Shown: positions 1 to 4,507, counted from the first letter of the stretch. The stretch: 5,659 nt of DNA from Thermoproteota archaeon (GCA_003661265.1 QMVU01000088.1:1-5659); one strand, 5' to 3'. Notes: generated from the letters alone by a model not told the origin. A program made the numbers and translations.

Positions 1-535
1 CGGCCCTCTTGACATCCGCCTCCTTTTTAGCTCCTGTACATACCAGACTACCGGATGCAAACACTAAAAACACGACTTTCGGATTTTCCATTCTGTAGAT
101 CAGTCCAGGAAACTGTTCTGGCTCATAAAGGGTGTTTGGCATCTCAAAAGCTAGCCTTTCGATATCTACCTTAAGGAAAAGCTTTGCTGATGCAACTATG
201 TTCTCAGCTTTTATCAACGGCTTTCCCTCGATTTTAATTCCATGTTGTCTCATGAGCTCTATCGCCCTTTGAACAGCAATAGCGCTCTCTTCTATTGATT
301 TTGTACCAGTACACACAAATTTTCCACTATTAAAGACCAAAAGTGCAGCTTTTGGTTCCTTTAGTTTAAGAACCAATCCAGGGAACTTATCGGGCTCATA
401 CCTGGATTCCTTAATTTTTGTGGCAATTTCATTGAGATCTAATCTTTGTCTTATATCCGCAGATGAAACTACATTTTGGATCTTTATTTCAGGCTTTTTC
501 TTGACTTCTGGACGTTTCTCACTCTTCGACTCCAT
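1..535 (-). CDS. tbp: TATA-binding protein (TBP), C-terminus cut by window edge
   Basis: General transcription factor that binds and bends the TATA box and, with TFB, recruits archaeal RNA polymerase. Translation from the ATG at 535 gives 178 residues with no stop before the edge; archaeal TBPs are about 180-200 aa, so only a short tail is missing. After a charged Lys/Glu-rich leader (residues 1-16) come the two halves of the saddle fold. The first carries FPGLV (51-55) and VFNSGKFVCTG (67-77), the second FPGLI (142-146) and VFASGSLVCTG (158-168). The four DNA-kinking phenylalanines are present at 51, 68, 142 and 159, each pair 17 residues apart as in the yeast protein. A consensus TATA box lies about 30 nt upstream, predicting a very short leader. 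No clear Shine-Dalgarno sequence precedes the ATG. Identity is certain; whether the cell has other TBPs cannot be seen. Confidence 0.97.
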   Translation of the reverse strand, partial: MESKSEKRPEVKKKPEIKIQNVVSSADIRQRLDLNEIATKIKESRYEPDKFPGLVLKLKEPKAALLVFNSGKFVCTGTKSIEESAIAVQRAIELMRQHGIKIEGKPLIKAENIVASAKLFLKVDIERLAFEMPNTLYEPEQFPGLIYRMENPKVVFLVFASGSLVCTGAKKEADVKRA

Positions 536-565
536 TAGTAAGCCCTATTCTCCTAGGTAGGGGAG

Positions 566-573
566 TTTTTAAA
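566..573 (-). promoter_or_regulatory. TATA box of tbp
   Basis: On the minus strand this reads TTTAAAAA, which fits the archaeal consensus YTTAWAWA at all positions. Its centre lies about 25 nt before position 545, so transcription should start some 10 nt upstream of the TBP ATG at 535, giving a nearly leaderless mRNA. That agrees with the lack of a ribosome binding site. The TBP gene would be transcribed through its own product, so autoregulation is possible, but this is inference. Confidence 0.65.
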
Positions 574-612
574 TACCTTGCTAAAGTCCCCAGTATTTTC
601 TATTTTAACTTT

Positions 613-638
613 CTGAAGATTTAACGGCTTATCTTCAG
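613..638. repeat. Perfect 8-bp inverted repeat upstream of tbp
   Basis: CTGAAGAT (613-620) and ATCTTCAG (631-638) are exact reverse complements separated by 10 nt; two further G:T pairs can extend the stem outward. It lies between the end of the signal peptidase gene and the tbp promoter, 40-65 nt upstream of the TBP TATA box. It could be an operator for a dimeric regulator or an RNA hairpin at the 3' end of the upstream transcript. No T-tract follows on either strand, so a bacterial-style terminator is unlikely. Confidence 0.45.
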
Positions 639-651
639 GGCTCCCCCGGTC

Positions 652-672
652 AAAAGAAGAAAACTGAGAAAA
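652..672 (-). terminator. Probable T-rich terminator after the signal peptidase gene
   Basis: The minus strand has three T-runs (TTTTCTC, GTTTTC, TTCTTTT) starting 21 nt after the signal peptidase stop codon at 694. Archaeal RNA polymerase terminates efficiently at T-rich tracts without needing a hairpin, so this is the likely end of the aIF1-rpoP-signal peptidase transcript. It separates that transcript from tbp, which has its own promoter. Confidence 0.5.
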
Positions 673-693
673 GGGCGGATTTTCCTCCGAGAA

Positions 694-1197
694 CTAGTTC
701 TTCCCTTGCTTTAAGATATCCTCAAGGATAATATATCCAAGAACCCCTATTAGTGCAATACGTACCCACTTATTTTGCAACAAAGTCAAAAATTCTCCCA
801 GCCTAGGAATCGGGACTCGATACTTCACTTTGCCGATTATATCATCTTCGGTCCTGTATCCAATATCTATGTGAGGATTGGCGTCTCCTTTCGTATAGAA
901 AATAGGAGAGCCACCAACCCATTCTATTTTAACTATTCTATGAACAACCGGTTTACTTGCCCAGGATGCCTGAAATACAATGATGTCCCCCTCCTTAAGT
1001 TCATAGGGATCTGCTTTGGTAACTATTAGTAGGTCTCCTTTCTTTAATGTTGGATACATTGAATTAGAAGTAGGAACAGCAAGTGGGTATTCGACTCCCA
1101 GTAAAAAACGCAATCCATAATTTGCTGCTACGAAAACGACAGCAAATATCACTATAACCTCTATAAGTGACCTTGCAACTTCTCTCCTCTTCGTCAA
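694..1197 (-). CDS. Signal peptidase I, archaeal/ER (Sec11) type
   Basis: Membrane-bound serine endopeptidase of family S26B that removes signal peptides from Sec-exported proteins on the outer face of the membrane. A hydrophobic segment spans about residues 11-33. The catalytic region follows: SNSMYPTL with nucleophile Ser46, VHRI with His86 in the place where bacterial enzymes have Lys, and GDAN with Asp105; Asp111 is a second conserved acidic position. The Ser-His-Asp set marks the archaeal and eukaryotic ER branch. A second hydrophobic stretch (about 145-162) gives a C-terminal membrane anchor. At 167 aa it is a normal compact member. The start is TTG at 1197: an in-frame stop lies only 8 codons upstream, and TGAGGT (1210-1205) sits 7 nt away as ribosome binding site. 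It follows rpoP by 10 nt, so it is probably its operon partner. Confidence 0.93.
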   Translation of the reverse strand: MTKRREVARSLIEVIVIFAVVFVAANYGLRFLLGVEYPLAVPTSNSMYPTLKKGDLLIVTKADPYELKEGDIIVFQASWASKPVVHRIVKIEWVGGSPIFYTKGDANPHIDIGYRTEDDIIGKVKYRVPIPRLGEFLTLLQNKWVRIALIGVLGYIILEDILKQGKN

Positions 1198-1204
1198 GGC
1201 GAAG

Positions 1205-1210
1205 ACCTCA
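1205..1210 (-). promoter_or_regulatory. Ribosome binding site of the signal peptidase, overlapping the rpoP stop
   Basis: The minus strand reads TGAGGT, of which the first three bases are the rpoP stop codon. It is 7 nt from the TTG at 1197 and matches the GGAGGTGA-type archaeal Shine-Dalgarno sequence. It supports the unusual TTG start and suggests translational coupling of rpoP and the signal peptidase. Confidence 0.55.
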
Positions 1211-1354
1211 CACAGCCTTTACATGTCTGGGGACAGCTTCAGACCTAACTTTCTTTAGTATTCTGTACCCACATTTAGGACACCTGAAATCCTTGAAATA
1301 TTCTTCCATCTCCTCTCTACGGAAGGTATTACCACATCTCATGCAGACGTACAT
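1208..1354 (-). CDS. rpoP: DNA-directed RNA polymerase subunit Rpo12/P (48 aa)
   Basis: Small zinc-binding subunit of archaeal RNA polymerase, counterpart of eukaryotic RPABC4/Rpb12, which helps hold the Rpo3-Rpo10-Rpo11 assembly platform together. Translation from the ATG at 1354 gives 48 aa. It opens with MYVCMRCGNTF and continues to FRCPKCGYRILKKVR, so the zinc ligands are Cys4, Cys7, Cys25 and Cys28. The basic, valine-rich tail (VPRHVKAV) is also typical, and the length matches the family. The ATG directly abuts the aIF1 stop codon (TAA then ATG), and a strong ribosome binding site lies inside the end of aIF1. The gene is short enough to be missed by a length cut-off. Context with TFB and TBP supports the call, which rests mainly on the motif pattern and the characteristic GYRIL segment. 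Confidence 0.95.
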   Translation of the reverse strand: MYVCMRCGNTFRREEMEEYFKDFRCPKCGYRILKKVRSEAVPRHVKAV

Positions 1355-1675
1355 TTAGACCACCTCTATCCTATCTTCTGGAATTCCCCATTCCACTAAC
1401 ATATCCTTAAGTTTACGTTTATGATCTCCCTGAAGGAGAAGAAGCCCTTCCTTCTTTTTGTAAGTTCCACCACAACCTAGCTTCTTCTTAAGGTACTTTA
1501 TCAACTCCTTAACATCTGTGTCATTCGCATCAATTCCTTCAATTAATGTTACTTCACGCCCATATTTCCTCTTTTCGATTTTTATTACAACTTTCTGCTG
1601 TTCCTTTGCTATTTCACCGCAAACGCATAGCTCCTTCGGAAGTCCGCAGATAGGACACCTTTCTCCGATGCTCAT
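1355..1675 (-). CDS. Translation initiation factor aIF1 (SUI1 family)
   Basis: Binds the small ribosomal subunit near the P site and enforces correct start-codon and initiator-tRNA selection; orthologue of eukaryotic eIF1. The protein has 106 aa, the usual archaeal length. The N-terminal knuckle CPICGLPKELCVC (Cys7, Cys10, Cys17, Cys19) is characteristic of archaeal SUI1 proteins. The core beta-alpha domain follows from about residue 28, with the basic strip KRKYGREVTLIEGID (35-49), the KYLKKKLGCGG segment (60-70) and the closing LLLLQGDH...WGIPEDRIEVV. The start is ATG at 1675 with AAGGT immediately upstream. It lies 57 nt downstream of TFB and overlaps none of it. Its end carries the rpoP ribosome binding site, so aIF1 and rpoP are surely cotranscribed. 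Transcription may come through from TFB, as no consensus TATA box is seen in the gap. Confidence 0.96.
   Translation of the reverse strand: MSIGERCPICGLPKELCVCGEIAKEQQKVVIKIEKRKYGREVTLIEGIDANDTDVKELIKYLKKKLGCGGTYKKKEGLLLLQGDHKRKLKDMLVEWGIPEDRIEVV
1360..1366 (-). promoter_or_regulatory. Strong ribosome binding site of rpoP inside aIF1
   Basis: The minus strand reads GAGGTGG, 5 nt before the ATG at 1354, close to the ideal archaeal Shine-Dalgarno sequence and spacing. It lies in the last codons of aIF1 and confirms the 48-aa rpoP reading frame. Confidence 0.75.
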
Positions 1676-1687
1676 TACCTTATATCA

Positions 1688-1707
1688 AGACCTCCCTTGG
1701 TAGGTCT
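1688..1707. repeat. Inverted repeat in the TFB-aIF1 gap
   Basis: AGACCT (1688-1693) and AGGTCT (1702-1707) are exact 6-bp reverse complements around an 8-nt loop, 13 nt upstream of the aIF1 start. In the minus-strand RNA the 3' arm and loop contain GGGAGGTC, a Shine-Dalgarno-like stretch that would be partly paired. It may modulate aIF1 translation, mark a processing site, or help end TFB transcription; the sequence alone does not decide. Confidence 0.35.
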
Positions 1708-1732
1708 GGATATTGCAGTTCCCTTAGAAAAT

Positions 1733-2731
1733 TTATTTTTGTTGGTCACCAGCTCCATCTTGTATTGCAGCTGCTGCCGCCTTTTCATCCTCTTCCTTAA
1801 GGAGAGGTCTTACTTTTTCGAGAAACTCTCTATATCTGTTTCTAACTGTTACTTCGGTGACCGAGGCTGCTTGTGCTAACTCCCTCTGAGTTCGATGTAT
1901 ACCTGCCTCCTGGCACGCAAGGTAGACAGCAGCAGCAGCCACGCCAACAGGTTCCCTCCCTAGGGTTGCACCCACCTCTCTTGCTATCTTAAGGATCTTT
2001 ATTGCCCTTGTCGCAATAGATTGAGGGAGTTTTAGTTTAGAGCAGATCCTTGAGACGTAAACCTCAGACTTGGGTGGGGGTATCCTTATTCCAAGTTTCC
2101 TGAATAAGAACCTAAAACTACGTCCTACTTCCTTCTCTGTAAGGTTGAAAAAGGAAGCTATTTCTCCAAGAGATCTAGGGACCTCTGTCCTACGGCAGGC
2201 AGCATAGATAACAGCTGCTACCATGGCGTCCATACTTCTTCCCTTCACAAGACCGGCAGACGAAGCCATTCTATACAATTTAGCAGCGTCCTCTACTGTG
2301 TGAGTAGGCAAATCTAGCTGCTCCGCAATAGCTCTTATCTTGAACAATGCGGGCATAACGTTCTTTTCTTTTCTACTCCTGACGTGCTTCTTCGTCCTCC
2401 TCAGGGCTTGAATGGATTTCTGACTTATTCCTCTGGAGTAGGAGATCTGGGTGTCCAGTCCGTAGGCCGGTCTTGTCGGAGTGACTGGGGCTCCTGCTCG
2501 AGCTCTTTCCATAAATTCCTCGGTATCAAACGCTCTCCAATCCTTATCTTCTAAGAAGAGCCCTTTCGTTATCACTAACCCACACTCTGAGCAGACTAGC
2601 TCTCCCGTGTCAATATCCTCAATTATTTTCGTGCTTCGGCATCTGGGGCAAACAATCCTCTCCTCTATAAATGGAGAGTTCTTACTCTCCATCTTATCCT
2701 TGGAAGAATTATATTCGAACAAGAAGCGCAT
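1733..2731 (-). CDS. tfb: Transcription initiation factor TFB (TFIIB homologue)
   Basis: Bridges TBP-bound promoter DNA and RNA polymerase, reads the BRE and helps set the start site. The protein has 332 aa. Domains in order: N-terminal zinc ribbon (Cys28, Cys31, Cys47, Cys50; CPRC and CSEC); B-reader/linker region (DWRAFDTEEFMERARAGAP, about 64-82); first cyclin-like repeat (about 122-212, with RSMDAMVAAVIYAACR); second cyclin-like repeat (about 218-312). The second repeat carries the BRE-recognition helix region RTQRELAQAASVTEVTVRNRY. The tail from about 313 is acidic then alanine/glycine-rich, ending GDQQK, and is longer than in Pyrococcus-like TFBs. The start is not settled. ATG 2731 is about 20 nt from the predicted transcript start, but its GGGGGT is immediately adjacent. 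ATG at codon 14 (2692) has AAGGA at better spacing and gives 319 aa. Both keep the whole zinc ribbon. Confidence 0.97.
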   Translation of the reverse strand: MRFLFEYNSSKDKMESKNSPFIEERIVCPRCRSTKIIEDIDTGELVCSECGLVITKGLFLEDKDWRAFDTEEFMERARAGAPVTPTRPAYGLDTQISYSRGISQKSIQALRRTKKHVRSRKEKNVMPALFKIRAIAEQLDLPTHTVEDAAKLYRMASSAGLVKGRSMDAMVAAVIYAACRRTEVPRSLGEIASFFNLTEKEVGRSFRFLFRKLGIRIPPPKSEVYVSRICSKLKLPQSIATRAIKILKIAREVGATLGREPVGVAAAAVYLACQEAGIHRTQRELAQAASVTEVTVRNRYREFLEKVRPLLKEEDEKAAAAAIQDGAGDQQK

Positions 2732-2772
2732 ACCCCCAGAAAAGTATTCTTCACTAAGCCCATGGTAGCTGA

Positions 2773-2780
2773 TATATAAA
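2773..2780 (-). promoter_or_regulatory. TATA box and BRE of tfb
   Basis: The minus strand reads TTTATATA, a full match to YTTAWAWA, preceded directly by GCAAAA (2786-2781), which fits the BRE pattern RNWAAW. The predicted start of transcription is near 2751, about 20 nt before the ATG at 2731. This is the best promoter in the window and shows that TFB is not solely dependent on read-through from the DUF92 gene. Confidence 0.75.
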
Positions 2781-2792
2781 TTTTGCGTTATA

Positions 2793-3587
2793 TTAAATAA
2801 ACATCTCCGAGATCACGTAACCAAGAAGACCCGTTACTCCACTCATAATAAGGTTTACTAAATCGTTGGTAAGCCAATTATAACCTTTAATCAATTTGGT
2901 TTGTGTTCCACATCTATGAACCCTTGACTCCGTTATTTTAGAGCATTTAGGGCACATGTAGAGAGCCTGCCACTCAGCGCCAATTATGCTATCCACCAAA
3001 CTCCCAAAAAAGCCAGTTATTGTGGAAAACAGGATAGGACTAGACCTAACTAATCCGACAACTCTAACTACAAGACCTAGGAGGAGAGGAGCAAAGAAAG
3101 CCATGAGAAAACCCAACAGACTGACACCTCCAGAGGTTCCTGCGTCTACTTTGACCCAAGGCCTGGTTATGAGCCTGGGTGGTGTGGGGTTCAATACTCC
3201 AACCTCGTTACTCAAAGTATCTGCAATAGATGCAGATATGGCGGCAACATAGGCGAAGAGCCATCTTTCTGATCCCAGAACTCGCCACAAAATCAGGAAA
3301 ACGATAGGCATTAAACCATTGGCCCATACGTTCTGCCAGCCTCTGGCACCTCCCTTCGGTTGAGCTGCCTCTTTCTGAGCTTTCCTCTTATATTTCAACT
3401 TTGTAGCTAGACTTCCAGACAGGTAAAACGTCATCATGGGTAAAAAAGCCTCTAAGTCTCCGAGGAGAACTATGCTACCCCCAACGATTAAACCGCTGAG
3501 TAATCCCAAGGAATCCACCCATTTCTTCTTGAGACTGATAAGCCCTAATGCAAAGACTATTGAAAGGCCTATGATCTTCGTATGCAC
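2793..3587 (-). CDS. DUF92/TMEM19 family polytopic membrane protein
   Basis: Integral membrane protein of COG1836 (DUF92), the family of plant VTE6 phytyl-phosphate kinase and human TMEM19. An archaeal role in isoprenoid-phosphate metabolism is plausible but not shown here. Translation from GTG 3587 gives 264 aa with about six or seven hydrophobic segments (roughly 4-21, 27-44, 90-106, 110-128, 154-180, 185-205, 245-262). Family motifs include RGWQNVWANG (82-91), ADTLSNEVG (122-130), DAGTSGGVS (148-156), GSLVDSIIGAEWQ (195-207), a Cys/His cluster CPKC...HRCG (212-227) and ND.VN (241-245). A longer reading from TTG 3647 adds 20 residues. I prefer GTG because the first membrane segment then starts at once, as usual in the family, and because a TATA-like palindrome lies inside the extra codons. 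The stop is 61 nt before TFB; the two are probably independent transcripts. Confidence 0.85.
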   Translation of the reverse strand: MHTKIIGLSIVFALGLISLKKKWVDSLGLLSGLIVGGSIVLLGDLEAFLPMMTFYLSGSLATKLKYKRKAQKEAAQPKGGARGWQNVWANGLMPIVFLILWRVLGSERWLFAYVAAISASIADTLSNEVGVLNPTPPRLITRPWVKVDAGTSGGVSLLGFLMAFFAPLLLGLVVRVVGLVRSSPILFSTITGFFGSLVDSIIGAEWQALYMCPKCSKITESRVHRCGTQTKLIKGYNWLTNDLVNLIMSGVTGLLGYVISEMFI

Positions 3588-3620
3588 CCCAGGTCCCTTT
3601 CTCTTGACTTGCTTTGCTAC

Positions 3621-3634
3621 TATAATATTATAAA
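3621..3634 (-). promoter_or_regulatory. Candidate TATA element of the DUF92 gene (palindromic)
   Basis: TATAATATTATA (3621-3632) is a perfect 12-bp palindrome, and on the minus strand TTTATAAT (3634-3627) matches seven of eight TATA-box positions. Transcription from it would begin near 3605, some 18 nt before GTG 3587 and downstream of TTG 3647. It therefore favours the shorter protein. A second candidate lies upstream at 3669-3676. Confidence 0.4.
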
Positions 3635-3668
3635 GATCTCGATGCAAAGAGAGAGGCCGATGTCTGCT

Positions 3669-3676
3669 ATTTAAGC
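3669..3676 (-). promoter_or_regulatory. Second candidate TATA box for the DUF92 gene
   Basis: The minus strand reads CTTAAATA, an exact match to YTTAWAWA. Transcription would begin near 3647, exactly at the alternative TTG codon. This would make that TTG leaderless, which is unlikely, or give GTG 3587 a leader of about 60 nt. Choosing between this box and the one at 3627-3634 needs transcript-end data. Confidence 0.4.
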
Positions 3677-3707
3677 TAAAGTAGCGATAAGAACTGCTCT
3701 CCGTGAG

Positions 3708-3723
3708 ATTATGTAGTCATAAT
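3708..3723. repeat. Inverted repeat in the divergent gap between DUF92 gene and tRNA-Pro
   Basis: ATTATG (3708-3713) and CATAAT (3718-3723) are perfect reverse complements around TAGT. The element sits in the gap between the divergently read DUF92 gene and tRNA gene, about 32 nt upstream of the DUF92 candidate TATA box at 3669-3676 and about 46 nt upstream of the tRNA TATA box. Its size suits a dimeric DNA-binding protein, but short AT-rich palindromes also occur by chance. The rest of the gap shows no gene. Confidence 0.3.
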
Positions 3724-3769
3724 GTAGGTTTAATGGGATACGGTTCCTCCCCCTCAATATGCGAAACAG

Positions 3770-3777
3770 TTTAAATG
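3770..3777 (+). promoter_or_regulatory. TATA box of tRNA-Pro
   Basis: TTTAAATG matches seven of eight YTTAWAWA positions and is preceded by purine-rich CGAAACAG. Its centre is 24-25 nt before 3798, the first base of the tRNA. Transcription should thus begin at or within a few bases of the mature 5' end, leaving almost no leader. Confidence 0.6.
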
Positions 3778-3797
3778 TTAGTTAGGGGTTTTCGATA

Positions 3798-3904
3798 GGG
3801 GCCGTAGTCTAGCTTGGTCTAGGATGCCAGCCTGAGGGTAGGGCAATTGCTCTTACATCCGGCTAGGGGCGCTGGTGACCCGGGTTCAAATCCCGGCGGC
3901 CCCA
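3798..3904 (+). tRNA. tRNA-Pro(GGG) with a 32-nt intron at 34/35
   Basis: All arms fold. Acceptor GGGGCCG (3798-3804) pairs with CGGCCCC (3897-3903), with discriminator A at 3904 and no encoded CCA. The D stem is GTCT/GGAT (3807-3810/3822-3825) with GG at 3816-3817. The anticodon stem is CCAGC (3827-3831)/GCTGG (3871-3875). The variable loop has 4 nt. The T stem is CCGGG/CCCGG around TTCAAAT (3885-3891). Removing 3835-3866 leaves a 75-nt tRNA with loop CTGGGGC, anticodon GGG (3834, 3867, 3868), decoding proline CCC/CCU. A cut at 37/38 would leave loop CTGAGGC with anticodon GAG (leucine). That conflicts with the short variable loop and with the poorer splice structure. It is predicted from paired arms, not from a covariance search. 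Confidence 0.93.
3835..3866 (+). other. Archaeal tRNA intron with perfect bulge-helix-bulge motif
   Basis: The splicing-endonuclease substrate is complete. The central 4-bp helix is AGCC (3829-3832) with GGCT (3861-3864). The 5' bulge is TGA (3833-3835), cut after G3834; the 3' bulge is AGG (3865-3867), cut after G3866. The outer helix is GCC (3826-3828) with GGC (3868-3870). The inner helix starts GGGT (3836-3839) with ATCC (3857-3860) and continues into a hairpin AGGGC/GCTCT (3840-3844/3849-3853) with AATT loop. The junction lies between tRNA positions 34 and 35, not the standard 37/38. In known archaea such non-canonical sites are generally cut by broad-specificity heterotetrameric or epsilon2-type splicing endonucleases; which type is used here is not visible. 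Confidence 0.85.
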
Positions 3905-3964
3905 TACTTCTAGGGGAATCAAGTAGAAACCTCTAAAATTTGCAGTCCTCCGCTGTGATGCCGA

Positions 3965-4507
3965 TTGAATAAAGTTAAGAAAGTAATTCATGGTAACCTT
4001 GTCTGCGATTTAAGGCTTAGGCAGGAAGCCAGATCTGGGATTAGTAGACCTAAGGGTTTAGTTCTTAAGGAACTTTCAAAGGAATTTCTTGAAGGAAAAA
4101 AGATCTTGGCTGTAGGAGATGCTGTTTTCAGAAATCTCGTTAATATAGGGATAAAACCTTGTCTCTGTGTTTTAGACCTAAAGATTAAGAGACAGAGAGT
4201 AAAGGAGCCTAAAGAGGCACTAAAGGGATATATTGTTTTAAAGACAAGAAACCCGCCGGGATGGATCACATCCGATGCTTGGTGCACTATAAGAAAAGCT
4301 ATGTGCACTATAGGTCAAGGGAAAAAAGTTGCTGTGCTAGTTGATGGAGAAGAAGATCTCTTAGGTTTTCCTGTAGTCATTAATGGGCCATTAGAATCGC
4401 TTCTAATTTATGGCCAGCCAGATGTAGGAGCAGTGATAGTTCAAATAACTGAAGCCGAGAAGAAGAAGGCAATTAGAATGCTAGAAGAATCTTTTGAATG
4501 TGTCTAG
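3965..4507 (+). CDS. GTP-dependent dephospho-CoA kinase (DUF359 family)
   Basis: Catalyses the last step of archaeal coenzyme A synthesis, phosphorylating dephospho-CoA with GTP; the function was established for the Thermococcus kodakarensis member of COG1909/DUF359 and is unrelated in sequence to bacterial CoaE. The 180-aa protein is of family length. Recognisable family blocks are ILAVGDAVFRNL (47-58), VLDLKIKR (69-76), KTRNPPGWIT (93-102), VLVDGEEDLLGFP (124-136) and LLIYGQPDVGAVIV (146-159); the Asp residues at 52, 71, 127 and 131 and Glu130 are the likely functional acids. Start: TTG 3965, since an in-frame TGA lies at 3956-3958 and no ATG or GTG is available nearby; GTGAT (3955-3959) at 5 nt may serve as ribosome binding site. 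It lies 60 nt after the tRNA and converges on the transglycosylase gene with 2 nt between stops. Confidence 0.92.
   Translation: MNKVKKVIHGNLVCDLRLRQEARSGISRPKGLVLKELSKEFLEGKKILAVGDAVFRNLVNIGIKPCLCVLDLKIKRQRVKEPKEALKGYIVLKTRNPPGWITSDAWCTIRKAMCTIGQGKKVAVLVDGEEDLLGFPVVINGPLESLLIYGQPDVGAVIVQITEAEKKKAIRMLEESFECV

Noticed and set aside
691..700. GAACTAGTTC perfect palindrome at the end of the signal peptidase gene
   Set aside because: It covers the last coding bases and the stop codon, is short, and has no partner signal. Chance is the simplest explanation.
1167..1358. 63-aa plus-strand frame across rpoP
   Set aside because: The opposite strand encodes a clear 48-aa RNA polymerase subunit with four zinc cysteines and a strong ribosome binding site.
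2986..3252. 88-aa plus-strand frame within the DUF92 gene
   Set aside because: It is antisense to membrane segments and family motifs of DUF92, and its composition is what the opposite strand imposes.
3798..3904. tRNA-Leu(GAG) with an intron at the standard 37/38 site
   Set aside because: The variable loop has only 4 nt, whereas leucine tRNAs are type II, and the required central helix (CTGA with TAGG) has a mismatch. The 34/35 intron has perfect pairing.
3955..3975. GTG 3955 or ATG 3958 as start of the dephospho-CoA kinase
   Set aside because: Both are in another frame that reaches TAA at 3970-3972 after a few codons; the GTGAT there fits better as a ribosome binding site.
3988..4308. 106-aa reverse-strand frame opposite the dephospho-CoA kinase gene
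   Set aside because: It lies wholly antisense to a well-conserved gene, has no family resemblance and no promoter or ribosome binding site that I can see.
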